Of a stretch of 64,000 nt of DNA, positions 17,502 through 25,678 are shown in pieces; position 1 is the stretch's first letter, and every line of letters begins with the position of its first letter. The translations under genes and the position numbers were made by a program. The DNA comes from Lacibacter cauensis. Its GTDB lineage: Bacteria; Bacteroidota; Bacteroidia; Chitinophagales; Chitinophagaceae. A model generated the notes under the pieces. The model saw only the letters and a program-made list of their open reading frames with translations. It was not told the DNA's origin and did not search any database. The stretch spans positions 587,248 to 651,247 of the forward strand of contig NZ_VLLE01000004.1 in NCBI RefSeq assembly GCF_007830055.1. Reading direction: 5' to 3'.

Positions 17502-18320
17502 GTGAAGACCTTTTACAAAACAATTATCCTTTCCGATATCCACCTCGGCATCCGTAACTCACGGGTAAAAGAAGTAGTGGATTTTCTGCAGCAACACCGC
17601 TGCGAAACGCTTATCCTCAACGGCGATATTATCGATGGCTGGCAACTGCGTAAATCGGGCGAATGGAAAAAGAAGCACACGGCTTTCTTTCGCATTATTA
17701 TGAAGTACATGCACAAGTACAACACGAAAGTGATTTACCTGCGTGGCAATCATGATGATTTTCTGGATGAGATATTGCCGTTTTCATTCGGACAATTCAT
17801 CATCAAGCGCCATCATCTGCTGCAAAGCGGCACAAAAAAATATTATGTGGTACACGGCGATATTTTTGATACCGTTACCACCAAATTAAAATGGCTCGCT
17901 AAGCTGGGCGATATTGGTTATACATTTTTGCTCTGGCTTAACCGACACTACAATCACTACCGCACCAAAAGAGGAATGCCTTACTATTCACTGTCACAAG
18001 TAGTAAAAGCAAAAGTAAAATCGGCCGTTTCGTTTATATCTGATTATGAGGAACAGCTTTGTGCCGTTGCAGAAGCAAATCATTGCGATGGTGTTATTTG
18101 CGGACACATTCACCAGGCGGCCGATAAAACAATCAACAATATTCATTACCTCAACAGCGGCGATTGGGTTGAAACCATGAGTGCATTGGTTGAAACAACC
18201 GAAGGTGAATGGAAAATTATTTACTACAACGAATGGTTAGCTCAACAACAACCAACGCCTGCAGTCATTACAACAGAAACACCCTCTTTCTTTCCTAACC
18301 TAACACCTGAACTTGTATGA
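17502..18320 (+). CDS. LpxH-like UDP-2,3-diacylglucosamine diphosphatase (calcineurin-like phosphoesterase)
   Basis: A 272-residue metallophosphoesterase with GTG start at 17502. Metal motifs appear in order: LSDIHLG (about 9-15), NGDIIDGW, RGNHDDF, VVHGD and CGHIHQA. Two aromatic-rich helices (GYTFLLWLNRHYNHYR) form the cap seen in lipid-A hydrolases. It would hydrolyse UDP-2,3-diacylglucosamine at the inner face of the membrane in lipid A synthesis. The next gene overlaps it by 4 bases (ATGA), so the two are translationally coupled. Confidence 0.82.
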   Translation: MKTFYKTIILSDIHLGIRNSRVKEVVDFLQQHRCETLILNGDIIDGWQLRKSGEWKKKHTAFFRIIMKYMHKYNTKVIYLRGNHDDFLDEILPFSFGQFIIKRHHLLQSGTKKYYVVHGDIFDTVTTKLKWLAKLGDIGYTFLLWLNRHYNHYRTKRGMPYYSLSQVVKAKVKSAVSFISDYEEQLCAVAEANHCDGVICGHIHQAADKTINNIHYLNSGDWVETMSALVETTEGEWKIIYYNEWLAQQQPTPAVITTETPSFFPNLTPELV

Positions 18321-19504
18321 ATAAAAGTTTTGTTTTTGCAGTACAGGGCGAAGGCCGTGGACATTTAACACAGGCCATTGCTACCTATGAATTACTGACT
18401 GCACGTGGCCATACTGTTGCTGCCGTACTTATCGGCAGCAGCAAGCGAAGAGAAATTCCTGCGTTTGTGCGTGAAAGGATCAAAGCGCCCATCATTACTT
18501 ACCGCAGTCCCAACTTTGTTACCTGTAAACACAACAAATCCATCCGTATCACATCAACTGTATTGAAGAACTTGCTGTACTGGAAAACCTTTCGCAAAAG
18601 CATGCAGCTGATTCGTGAAGTGATGCAGCAATACAAACCCGATCTGTTATTGAATTTTTATGAACCGTTGATTGGTGTTTGTTCGCTGTTTAAAAAATTC
18701 GATTGTAAAATTGTTTCCATTGCACACCAGTATATTTATCTGCATCCTTCATTCAGCTTTCCAAAAGAAGCGAGCAAACGTGAAGCTTATACTATTAAAC
18801 AATACACAAAATTAACTGCAAAGGGTTCTGACCATTTATTGGCTTTGTCGTTTTATCCATTAACAGCTGCCACACAAAAAAACATTACGGTTTGTCCGCC
18901 ATTGTTACGTAAAGATGTTTTTCAGCAGGAAGTGTTTGGCGGCGATCACATCCTTGCTTACCTGTTGAACTCGGGTTATATGCAGGAAATCATCAGCTGG
19001 CACAAAGAACATCCTGAAGTGGAATTGCATTGCTTTACCGACAGTGCAACGGTAAAAGGTCGCTGGCATTACGATGAAACACTTTGCTTTCATTCGCTGG
19101 ATGATCAGAAATTTTTACACTACATGGCTAATGCAAAAGCATTGGTAACAACGGCAGGTTTTGAAAGTGTTTGCGAAGCCATGTATTTTGGCAAGCCTGT
19201 GTTGATGGTGCCGGTGCAGGGGCATTTTGAACAGTGGTGTAACTCCCGTGATGCAGCCAAAGCTGGTGCAGGCACACATGCAGAACGTTTTAACCTGGAT
19301 GTGCTGCTCGATTACCTGCCGCAACATCAACACAACACCGAAGCCTTCCGCCAATGGACCATACAAACCAAACAGCTGCTATTACAATGCTTTGCTGATG
19401 TATTGCATCAGCCGGTGGAAGAATTGGTGAGCGAAGAAAAACAAACAAGTCTGTTTGATCTGCAATCGATACTTTCAGTTAATACACAGTTGGGACATAG
19501 TTAA
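18317..19504 (+). CDS. Glycosyltransferase of the GT28/MJ1255-like group
   Basis: A 395-residue GT-B fold protein. The N-terminus FAVQGEGRGHLTQAIA has the glycine/histidine loop of MurG-like and diacylglycerol glucosyltransferases. The C-terminal nucleotide-sugar motif ALVTTAGFESVCEAMYFGKP lies near 270-290 and is followed by PVQGHFEQWCNS. It overlaps the LpxH-like gene by 4 bases, which suggests a joint role in cell-envelope lipid glycosylation. The acceptor is unknown. Confidence 0.8.
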   Translation: MNKSFVFAVQGEGRGHLTQAIATYELLTARGHTVAAVLIGSSKRREIPAFVRERIKAPIITYRSPNFVTCKHNKSIRITSTVLKNLLYWKTFRKSMQLIREVMQQYKPDLLLNFYEPLIGVCSLFKKFDCKIVSIAHQYIYLHPSFSFPKEASKREAYTIKQYTKLTAKGSDHLLALSFYPLTAATQKNITVCPPLLRKDVFQQEVFGGDHILAYLLNSGYMQEIISWHKEHPEVELHCFTDSATVKGRWHYDETLCFHSLDDQKFLHYMANAKALVTTAGFESVCEAMYFGKPVLMVPVQGHFEQWCNSRDAAKAGAGTHAERFNLDVLLDYLPQHQHNTEAFRQWTIQTKQLLLQCFADVLHQPVEELVSEEKQTSLFDLQSILSVNTQLGHS

Positions 19505-19625
19505 GTACGAGGTACAAGGTTGGAAGTACGATTTCCTCGAGCGGAATGCAACCCTGAGCGGAGTCGAAGGGTGGTTTGCGAAGCATCGAGCGGAGTCGAG
19601 ATGCAAGCTTAGACGAACTGCAAGT
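19503..19625. repeat. Composite repeat region: AAGTACGA motif and two GAGCGGAGTCGA hairpins
   Basis: Right after the glycosyltransferase stop come AAGTACGA and TGGAAGTACGA motifs. Two hairpins then share the same 12-base core GAGCGGAGTCGA with different compensating stems: ACCCT/AGGGT (19551-19572) and GCATC/GATGC (19583-19604). A partial third core (GAGCGGAATGC) precedes them. Conserved loop with covarying stem is the mark of a dispersed structured repeat family. Confidence 0.72.
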
Positions 19626-19685
19626 GAAACGAATTATAAATAAATCAGATGTACAGTCACCTTTCAGGTGAATAGACATCAACGA

Positions 19686-19709
19686 AAAAGAGGAGCAATG
19701 CTCCTCTTC
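19686..19709 (-). terminator. Terminator of cysS
   Basis: GAGGAGC-AAT-GCTCCTC with flanking A/T pairs. On the minus strand the stem runs into a T tract (CTTTTTCG), 20 bases past the cysS stop. Confidence 0.8.
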
Positions 19710-19729
19710 CCAATTATTGTAAAAAGATA

Positions 19730-21223
19730 TTACAACGAATAACTCATTCCGCCATCTTTCTCATCTTTCAACTGAATACCCAGTTCGGCCAGTTGGTTGC
19801 GGATTTTATCGCTCGTTACAAAATCTTTTTTCGATTTTGCATCTTTCCGTAGTTCGATCAATATCTGCATCACTGCATTAAAACGTCCACTGTCTTCACC
19901 ACTGATACTCTTCAAACCAAAAATATCTTCGATGTACAGTTTCAGTTTTGTCTGCAGTAACTGAATAGTATTGCTGCTCAATGCATCAGCTGCAATATGT
20001 TTATCCTTTAACCCGTTGATCACCGGTACCAGTTCAAACATACTCGCCAATACTTTTGCTGTGTTCAAATCATCATTCATAAACTCATCAAACTCGGCTA
20101 TCAGCTGCAACGCTTTTTCATCTAGCGACTTGTCTTTTGCTTCGTACTTCGTACTTCCAATTTCGTACTTCGCCAGCCATTCATGCGCTTCCATCAGTCG
20201 CTTCAATCCTTTCTCTGCTGCCTGCAATGCTTCGTTACCAAAATCAAGTGTGCTTCTGTATTGTGTTTGCAGAATAAAGAAACGCACTGTCATCGGGTGA
20301 TACGCCTTCTCCAGTATCGGATGATCGCCACTGAACAACTCCGTTAACTTAATAACGTTGTTATAACTTTTCCCCATCTTCTTACCGTTGATGGTGATCA
20401 TGTTATTGTGCATCCAGTAACGCACCGGTGCTGTATGATTGCAGATAGTGCTTTGCGCAATTTCACTTTCATGATGCGGAAACTGCAGATCCATACCACC
20501 ACCATGTATATCGAACTGTGCACCTAAATATTTTGTAGCCATCGCCGAGCACTCAATATGCCAGCCGGGAAAACCAACACCCCACGGACTTTGCCAACGC
20601 ATAATATGTTCGGGTGCTGCGCTTTTCCATAATGCAAAATCGGCACGGTCACGTTTTTCTTCCTGGCCTTCCAGCTCACGTGTGGTTTCTAACAAATCAT
20701 CGATTACACGTCCGCTCAATTTTCCGTAGTCGTGACTCGCTGCATATTTTTTTACATCAAAATAAACCGAACCGTTAACCTCGTAGGCATAACCAGCTTT
20801 GATGATTTCCTGGATCATACCAATCTGCTCCACAATATGCCCGGTTGCTGTTGGCTCAATCGATGGCGGAACAGTATTGAACTGATCCATCGCCCAATGA
20901 AACAGGTTGGTGTATTTCTGCACCAGTTCCATTGGCTCCAGTTTTTCCAACACCGCCTTCTTCGAAATTTTATCTTCTGCCTCACGGCCTTCTTCTTCAA
21001 AATGTCCGGCATCGGTAATGTTGCGCACATAACGCACTTTGTAACCTAGATGCGTGAGGTAGCGATACAACACATCGAACGTAATATAAGGGCGTGCATG
21101 ACCAAGATGACTTTCGCCGCTAACTGTTGGTCCGCACACATACATACCCACATGACCGGGTGTGATGGATTCAAAAACTTCTTTCTGACGTGTAAGAGAA
21201 TTATAAACTTTTAACTGCGACAT
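19730..21223 (-). CDS. cysS: Cysteinyl-tRNA synthetase
   Basis: A 497-residue class Ia synthetase. I choose the ATG at 21223 ([15 protein letters not shown]); a longer frame adds 22 residues of no conserved sequence. Visible features are the zinc-site Cys in [17 protein letters not shown] with the HIGH-type motif (HLGH), the zinc-binding GWHIECSAM and the KMSKS-type KMGKS. The C-terminal helical domain holds an atypical stretch ([14 protein letters not shown], about residue 352-365) encoded by DNA resembling the repeat after 19503. The enzyme charges tRNA-Cys in the cytoplasm. Confidence 0.97.
   Translation of the reverse strand: MSQLKVYNSLTRQKEVFESITPGHVGMYVCGPTVSGESHLGHARPYITFDVLYRYLTHLGYKVRYVRNITDAGHFEEEGREAEDKISKKAVLEKLEPMELVQKYTNLFHWAMDQFNTVPPSIEPTATGHIVEQIGMIQEIIKAGYAYEVNGSVYFDVKKYAASHDYGKLSGRVIDDLLETTRELEGQEEKRDRADFALWKSAAPEHIMRWQSPWGVGFPGWHIECSAMATKYLGAQFDIHGGGMDLQFPHHESEIAQSTICNHTAPVRYWMHNNMITINGKKMGKSYNNVIKLTELFSGDHPILEKAYHPMTVRFFILQTQYRSTLDFGNEALQAAEKGLKRLMEAHEWLAKYEIGSTKYEAKDKSLDEKALQLIAEFDEFMNDDLNTAKVLASMFELVPVINGLKDKHIAADALSSNTIQLLQTKLKLYIEDIFGLKSISGEDSGRFNAVMQILIELRKDAKSKKDFVTSDKIRNQLAELGIQLKDEKDGGMSYSL
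20138..20172. repeat. AAGTACGA-type repeat embedded in cysS
   Basis: Three tandem CGTACTTC units (AAGTACGA on the coding strand, one in the context TTGGAAGTACGA) lie in frame within the C-terminal helical domain of cysS. The same TTGGAAGTACGA string occurs at 19520-19531 in the intergenic repeat. Confidence 0.6.
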
Positions 21224-21332
21224 AAAATGAAATGTAATTGTAATGAAGAATGTTGTACAAGAGGAATCGGTTGCTGAAAAAATCAGCAACAGCAGCTACA
21301 ACAACAGGTATGGAAGTATTTCTTCATTAAAA

Positions 21333-21340
21333 CAAAGATA
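21333..21340 (-). promoter_or_regulatory. TATCTTTG -7 element of cysS
   Basis: On the minus strand TATCTTTG lies 109 bases upstream of the chosen ATG, so the leader would be about 100 bases. The leader contains a 7-bp hairpin (TTGCTGA/TCAGCAA, 21271-21289). Confidence 0.45.
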
Positions 21341-21349
21341 GGATTTACA

Positions 21350-22492
21350 CTATTTCTGCGGTAATTTAAAATCGGCCAGCACGGGGCTATGATCGCTGAG
21401 CTTTGTTTTTAACACATTTACCTGTGCTACCTGCAGCGCTTTACTGTGCAGCACATAATCGATACGCAAAGTGGGCGACAGAAATTTAAACGTACGGCCA
21501 ATACCCCATCCTTTCTCGGTAAACGCATCGTATAAATCATCGCTGAGGATCTGGTAAGCATTGGAGTTAGGCACATCATTCATATCGCCACAAACAACTA
21601 CCGGGTGCGGACTTTCCTCAACTACCTTTCTTACATCTCTCGCCTGGCTTGAGCGAAGCAAGTTGGCCGTTTTCATTTTGCGGATGATGTTTTTACCGGC
21701 CGTTTGCACGGCATCCATATCCTGCTGATCGATATTTTCAATAAACGCATAATCCTTTTTTGCAAAATGCATGCTCTGCAGGTGAATGTTAAAAAAACGG
21801 ATGGTGTCGCTGTTGATCAGCAGATCTGTCCATAAAAAAGTATGATTGTATGCCTTACTGCTCTGCTCTTTTTTCCAGCTTATAATGGGATAGTTAGAAA
21901 AGATTGCCACACAAAACGGATGATAGCGTTCGTTCTTCTGGCGGATGTTGGTATGTACACCAAAAGCCCGGTCGTTTGCTGCTGCAACATATTTGTAGCC
22001 CAGCTTCTTTTTTACACGCTCAAGTGTAATGGGCGATGTGCTATCCAGCGAAAAAACAAATTCCTGCACCAGTAAAACATCTGCATCAAAACGTTTGGCT
22101 TCCTGCAACATGGCTTCATCCAGCAACCCATTGTTCTCGAAAAAATTAAAGAGATGCGTATTCCATGTTACAACCCGGTAAGTACCGGGCTGTTTGGCCG
22201 CTGTTTGTTTTGCAGCTGCATGCAAGCCCAAAAAAGAGCCAATCAAATTCCAGCTGAGTAATAATGTAATGATGGGTATGAGTGCCAGCTTTCGTTTTGC
22301 GATAATCCAGAAAACTAAAAACCCCAGCTGAAGAATCAGCAGAAACGGAAACAATAATGCGAACAGGTTAATAATCCACGAAACACTTGCAGGCAAAGAA
22401 GGCAGGAGGTATAATAACAGCATACAAACGCTTACAGCAATATTGCAGATGATGATGATGCGTTTGGTGAAGCTGCGAAAAAATCCCGCCAT
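21350..22492 (-). CDS. Membrane-anchored endonuclease/exonuclease/phosphatase family protein
   Basis: A 380-residue protein. Three N-terminal TM helices (about 10-30, 38-62, 68-90) anchor an EEP catalytic domain (about 105-380). Motifs include VVTWNTHLF (Asn), LLVQEF (metal Glu), FFNIHLQS, VVCGDMNDVPNS (Asp/Asn) and the terminal LSDHSPVLADF (Asp-His). The family contains nucleases, lipid phosphatases and sphingomyelinases; a membrane-facing phosphodiester or phosphatase activity is the safest reading. It lies 4 bases downstream of a rhomboid gene, suggesting one operon. Confidence 0.85.
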   Translation of the reverse strand: MAGFFRSFTKRIIIICNIAVSVCMLLLYLLPSLPASVSWIINLFALLFPFLLILQLGFLVFWIIAKRKLALIPIITLLLSWNLIGSFLGLHAAAKQTAAKQPGTYRVVTWNTHLFNFFENNGLLDEAMLQEAKRFDADVLLVQEFVFSLDSTSPITLERVKKKLGYKYVAAANDRAFGVHTNIRQKNERYHPFCVAIFSNYPIISWKKEQSSKAYNHTFLWTDLLINSDTIRFFNIHLQSMHFAKKDYAFIENIDQQDMDAVQTAGKNIIRKMKTANLLRSSQARDVRKVVEESPHPVVVCGDMNDVPNSNAYQILSDDLYDAFTEKGWGIGRTFKFLSPTLRIDYVLHSKALQVAQVNVLKTKLSDHSPVLADFKLPQK

Positions 22493-22496
22493 AAGT

Positions 22497-23420
22497 TTAT
22501 TCTTCGTTTTCGGCTGCCTTTTTCAGAATATCTTTTTCTTCCTGCGAAAGCGACTGATATCCTGTACGGCTTATTTTATCGAGAATGGCATCAACCCTTT
22601 GTTCGGTAACATTGGGTTTACGTGTGAAAGGCTGCTGCCCTTTGGTGTTGTAAAATACTTCTTTCTTCATTGATCGCTTCGGTGCTTTTGCAGCCGGGTT
22701 AAACAGGTTGATGAACCAATTGTACAGCCGATGCATCCATTCGCCGGGATTGTAGCCTTTGCGAATTAAACTGATGTACCAAAAACCCATACCGGCACCG
22801 GCAAGGTGCGACAGGTGATAAGGAAATGCTGAGCTTGCCAATCCGGCAAAGTCGATAACCACATAAATCAAAGTAATTACCCAAAGCGGAATACCGCCAT
22901 TGATCATGGGGAACACCCGGTAATCGGGTGCAGTTACAGTTGTGGCAATTGCTACGGCCATTACTGAAGCACTGGCTCCAAACAATTGAAAGCTGCCGAT
23001 ATTAGCCCTGAAGCCGGGAAGCAAATTTGCGCTTACCACAAAAAACAGCACGCCCGCCAGCGCTCCATAAATGTAAACAGGAACAACATGTTTGTTGCCG
23101 ATCAGATCTTGTAACAGGAAACCAAAAGCCCAAAGAAAAAGCATATTGCCGAGCAACGACCAAACACTGTGGTGGGCAATCATGTGTGTGAGCAACACCC
23201 AGGGTTTTTTAATAAACTCCGTCAGATCGGCCGGTAAGCCTACCCAATCCAATATCTGTGTTTGAAACAGCTCCATGTTAATGGGCGTAAGCTGGTACAC
23301 GATCTTGATGAACGTAATGATCACAAACACCATCACGTTAATAAAGATGAGCATCATCAACGCATCGCCATCTTCGCCAAATCGTATTCCTCTTTTCACT
23401 TTCGACTGCATGTAATTCAT
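22497..23420 (-). CDS. Rhomboid family intramembrane serine protease, longer copy
   Basis: A 307-residue rhomboid with about six TM helices and a soluble C-terminal tail (about 240-307) rich in Lys/Glu. The nucleophile serine is in FGASASVMAVA and the histidine in SHLAGAGMGFWY. The motif GASA replaces the usual GASG. The tail ends QSLSQEEKDILKKAAENEE. It is directly downstream (14 bases) of a second rhomboid gene, and the pair probably forms one transcript with the EEP gene. Substrates are unknown. Confidence 0.88.
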   Translation of the reverse strand: MNYMQSKVKRGIRFGEDGDALMMLIFINVMVFVIITFIKIVYQLTPINMELFQTQILDWVGLPADLTEFIKKPWVLLTHMIAHHSVWSLLGNMLFLWAFGFLLQDLIGNKHVVPVYIYGALAGVLFFVVSANLLPGFRANIGSFQLFGASASVMAVAIATTVTAPDYRVFPMINGGIPLWVITLIYVVIDFAGLASSAFPYHLSHLAGAGMGFWYISLIRKGYNPGEWMHRLYNWFINLFNPAAKAPKRSMKKEVFYNTKGQQPFTRKPNVTEQRVDAILDKISRTGYQSLSQEEKDILKKAAENEE

Positions 23421-23434
23421 AAATCAAACATTTA

Positions 23435-24130
23435 TCAATAAAACGTATTACGGTTGCTTTTGTTCCAGAAGAGTACCAGTAAAAACCCTACTAATGCCCC
23501 GCCTAAATGAGCAAAGTGTGCAACATTATCGCCAACAGTTCGGTTTAAGCCTCCAAACAAATCAATTAACACGTAAATAGGCACTATGTATTTTGCTTTG
23601 ATAGGGAACGGCACAAACAAGATCATCATTTCGGTATTAGGAAAAAGGTATGCGAACGCAGCCATCAAACCCATAATCGCACCCGAAGCACCGAGTGATG
23701 AATATTGTTCTTTATAAATACTGATCAACTGAGCCGCATCTCCACCTTCAGTTGAAGAAATAACCTGAGCAAACTTTTCGGCACTAAAAGGCACCATAAA
23801 CTGTTCTGCTACGGCAGCCCCTAAACCGCAAATAAGATAAAACAATAAAAACCGTTTGCTTCCCCAATAACGTTCAAGCATAGAACCAAAAATATACAGC
23901 GTAAACATGTTGAACAGAATGTGGCTGAAGCCTCCATGCATAAACATGCTTGTGACAAACTGTACCGGTTTAAATAGCGATGATTGGTAGTAGTGAAGCG
24001 CCCCTAACGATGTAAGATCGTATTGTTGTAAGAAAGTCTGGGCAAGAAAAACCAATGCATTTATAATGATGAGGTTAAATACAATTGGGGAAGCCCGCTG
24101 AAGATTATTACCGGAATTATAATAAGACAT
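23435..24130 (-). CDS. Rhomboid family intramembrane serine protease, shorter copy
   Basis: A 231-residue rhomboid. I choose the ATG at 24130 (MSYYNSGNNLQRAS), as the TTG two codons earlier sits against a promoter element. Catalytic Ser is in LGASGAIMGL and His in AHFAHLGGALVGF; MFMHGGFSHILFNMF carries the conserved His/Asn of helix 2. It is first in the rhomboid-rhomboid-EEP series. Confidence 0.92.
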   Translation of the reverse strand: MSYYNSGNNLQRASPIVFNLIIINALVFLAQTFLQQYDLTSLGALHYYQSSLFKPVQFVTSMFMHGGFSHILFNMFTLYIFGSMLERYWGSKRFLLFYLICGLGAAVAEQFMVPFSAEKFAQVISSTEGGDAAQLISIYKEQYSSLGASGAIMGLMAAFAYLFPNTEMMILFVPFPIKAKYIVPIYVLIDLFGGLNRTVGDNVAHFAHLGGALVGFLLVLFWNKSNRNTFY

Positions 24131-24133
24131 ACT

Positions 24134-24163
24134 CAAATTTAATTTTAAAGATCAACTCCTCAA
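24134..24163 (-). promoter_or_regulatory. Promoter before the rhomboid pair
   Basis: On the minus strand TTG (24163-24161), a 19-base spacer and TAAATTTG (24141-24134) precede the ATG at 24130 by 3 bases. Such placement would give a leaderless or nearly leaderless transcript. It overlaps the 3' end of rlmD. Confidence 0.55.
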
Positions 24164-25597
24164 CACCAACGCCGCTACATTTTCGATATGATGTGTATGC
24201 GGAAACATATCTACCGGCTGCAATTGCTCCACTATATATTTTTCGTTAAGCAGCTGCAGATCTCTCGCCTGTGTAGAAGGGTTACAACTTACATAGACAA
24301 TACGGGGTGCTTCTATTTCCAACAGTTTCCTCACCAGCTTTTCGTGCATACCTGCCCGTGGCGGATCGGTAATAATGACATCGGGTCGGCCATGTTCTGC
24401 AAAAAACGCATCGTTGCAAATGTCAATAACATCGCCTGCATAAAACGAGGTGTTGGTTAAACCATTGGCCGCTGCATTTTCCTTTGCATCTTCAATAGCT
24501 TCGGCTACGGCTTCTACACCAATAATTTTTTTAGCGCCCTTGCTGCAAAAAATTCCAATGCTGCCGGTGCCGCAATACAAATCGTACAGTATTTCGTTAC
24601 CCGTAAGCTTGGCAAAAGCTCTTGTTACTTTATATAACTCCTCGCCTTGTTTGGTATTGGTTTGAAAGAACGATTTGGGACCGATCTTAAATACAAACTC
24701 TTCCAGCTTTTCGGTTACATGCCCGCTGCCGAAATATGTCTGCGGCTGCAGATCGTAAATACTGTCGTTCCATTTGGGGTTGATGGTGTACAGCAACGTT
24801 GTTATTTCCGGAAACTCGCCGAGCAGGGCTTTAAACAACAGCTCACGGTTGGGCACATCATCATAACCGAAGGTAATGTTCACCATTACTTCGCCGGTGG
24901 TCGTCATACGAAAGATCATGGTGCGTAACCAGCCTTCGTGTGCTTTAATATCGTAAAACGAAAAGCCATGCTTCTTTGCAAAGTCTCTTACAAAATTGCG
25001 GATGGCATTATTCGGCTCCTGTTGCAGATAGCAGGTGTGGATGTCGATCACCTTATCAAAGATCTTCGGCACATGATAACCCAACGCCACATCAGGCGTA
25101 TTGTCGGGTTCTGTTCCTTCGGGTAAGGCAGCTCGTTGTTTATCTCGCTCCAGTAATTCTTCTCTGGTTAAATAGCGTTTACTGCTGAAGGTGTATTCCA
25201 GTTTGTTGCGGTAGTACTTGGTTTGTTTAGCGCCAACAATGGGCAGCATTTCGGGCAGATCGATACGACCAATGCGTTTCAGGTTCTGCTCCACTTCCCG
25301 CTGTTTATAGGCAATCTGCTGTTCGTAAGGCAGCATTTGCCACTTGCAGCCGCCGCACAATCCAAAATGCTCACAAAAGGGAGTTGTACGCTGCGGCGAA
25401 TAACTGTGAAAGTGCACAGCCTTGCCTTCGGCCCAGTCTTTCTTACTTTTTCCCAGCTGAATATTTACTACATCGCCGGGCACAGCGCCTTCAATAAAGA
25501 TCACTTTGCCATCTACACGGGCAATCGATTTTCCCTCGGCAGCATAATCTTCCACTGTTACCTGCTCCAGTATGCGTATTTTCTGTTTTTTTCTCAC
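24152..25597 (-). CDS. rlmD: 23S rRNA (uracil-C5)-methyltransferase RlmD-like
   Basis: A 481-residue SAM-dependent RNA m5U methyltransferase. I choose GTG at 25597 (reading MRKKQKIRIL) because a TACCTTTG promoter element ends 4 bases upstream; an ATG 15 codons further up lies in the promoter. A TRAM domain covers about 1-65. The 4Fe-4S cysteines are in CEHFGLCGGCKW and HTCYLQ. The catalytic part has FFQTNTKQ, DLYCGTGSIGI, ITDPPRAGM and the nucleophile in VSCNPSTQARD. The family methylates U1939 (or U747) of 23S rRNA. Confidence 0.92.
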   Translation of the reverse strand: MRKKQKIRILEQVTVEDYAAEGKSIARVDGKVIFIEGAVPGDVVNIQLGKSKKDWAEGKAVHFHSYSPQRTTPFCEHFGLCGGCKWQMLPYEQQIAYKQREVEQNLKRIGRIDLPEMLPIVGAKQTKYYRNKLEYTFSSKRYLTREELLERDKQRAALPEGTEPDNTPDVALGYHVPKIFDKVIDIHTCYLQQEPNNAIRNFVRDFAKKHGFSFYDIKAHEGWLRTMIFRMTTTGEVMVNITFGYDDVPNRELLFKALLGEFPEITTLLYTINPKWNDSIYDLQPQTYFGSGHVTEKLEEFVFKIGPKSFFQTNTKQGEELYKVTRAFAKLTGNEILYDLYCGTGSIGIFCSKGAKKIIGVEAVAEAIEDAKENAAANGLTNTSFYAGDVIDICNDAFFAEHGRPDVIITDPPRAGMHEKLVRKLLEIEAPRIVYVSCNPSTQARDLQLLNEKYIVEQLQPVDMFPHTHHIENVAALVLRS

Positions 25598-25601
25598 GGC
25601 G

Positions 25602-25609
25602 CAAAGGTA
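25602..25609 (-). promoter_or_regulatory. TACCTTTG -7 element abutting the rlmD start
   Basis: The minus-strand TACCTTTG ends 4 bases before the GTG at 25597. A TTTG at 25629-25626 stands 16 bases upstream, shorter than the usual spacing. Confidence 0.5.
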
Positions 25610-25678
25610 ACAAACGGTGGCTTTGCAAATCGTTAACAGCAAGGCAAAGCTTTTGAATTAACTTTACCTTCGGTCGCT

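Noticed and set aside
21271-21289. Hairpin in the cysS leader as a T-box or terminator
   Set aside because: The stem is only 7 bp, the T run is in the loop and not after the stem, and T-boxes are not expected in Bacteroidota.
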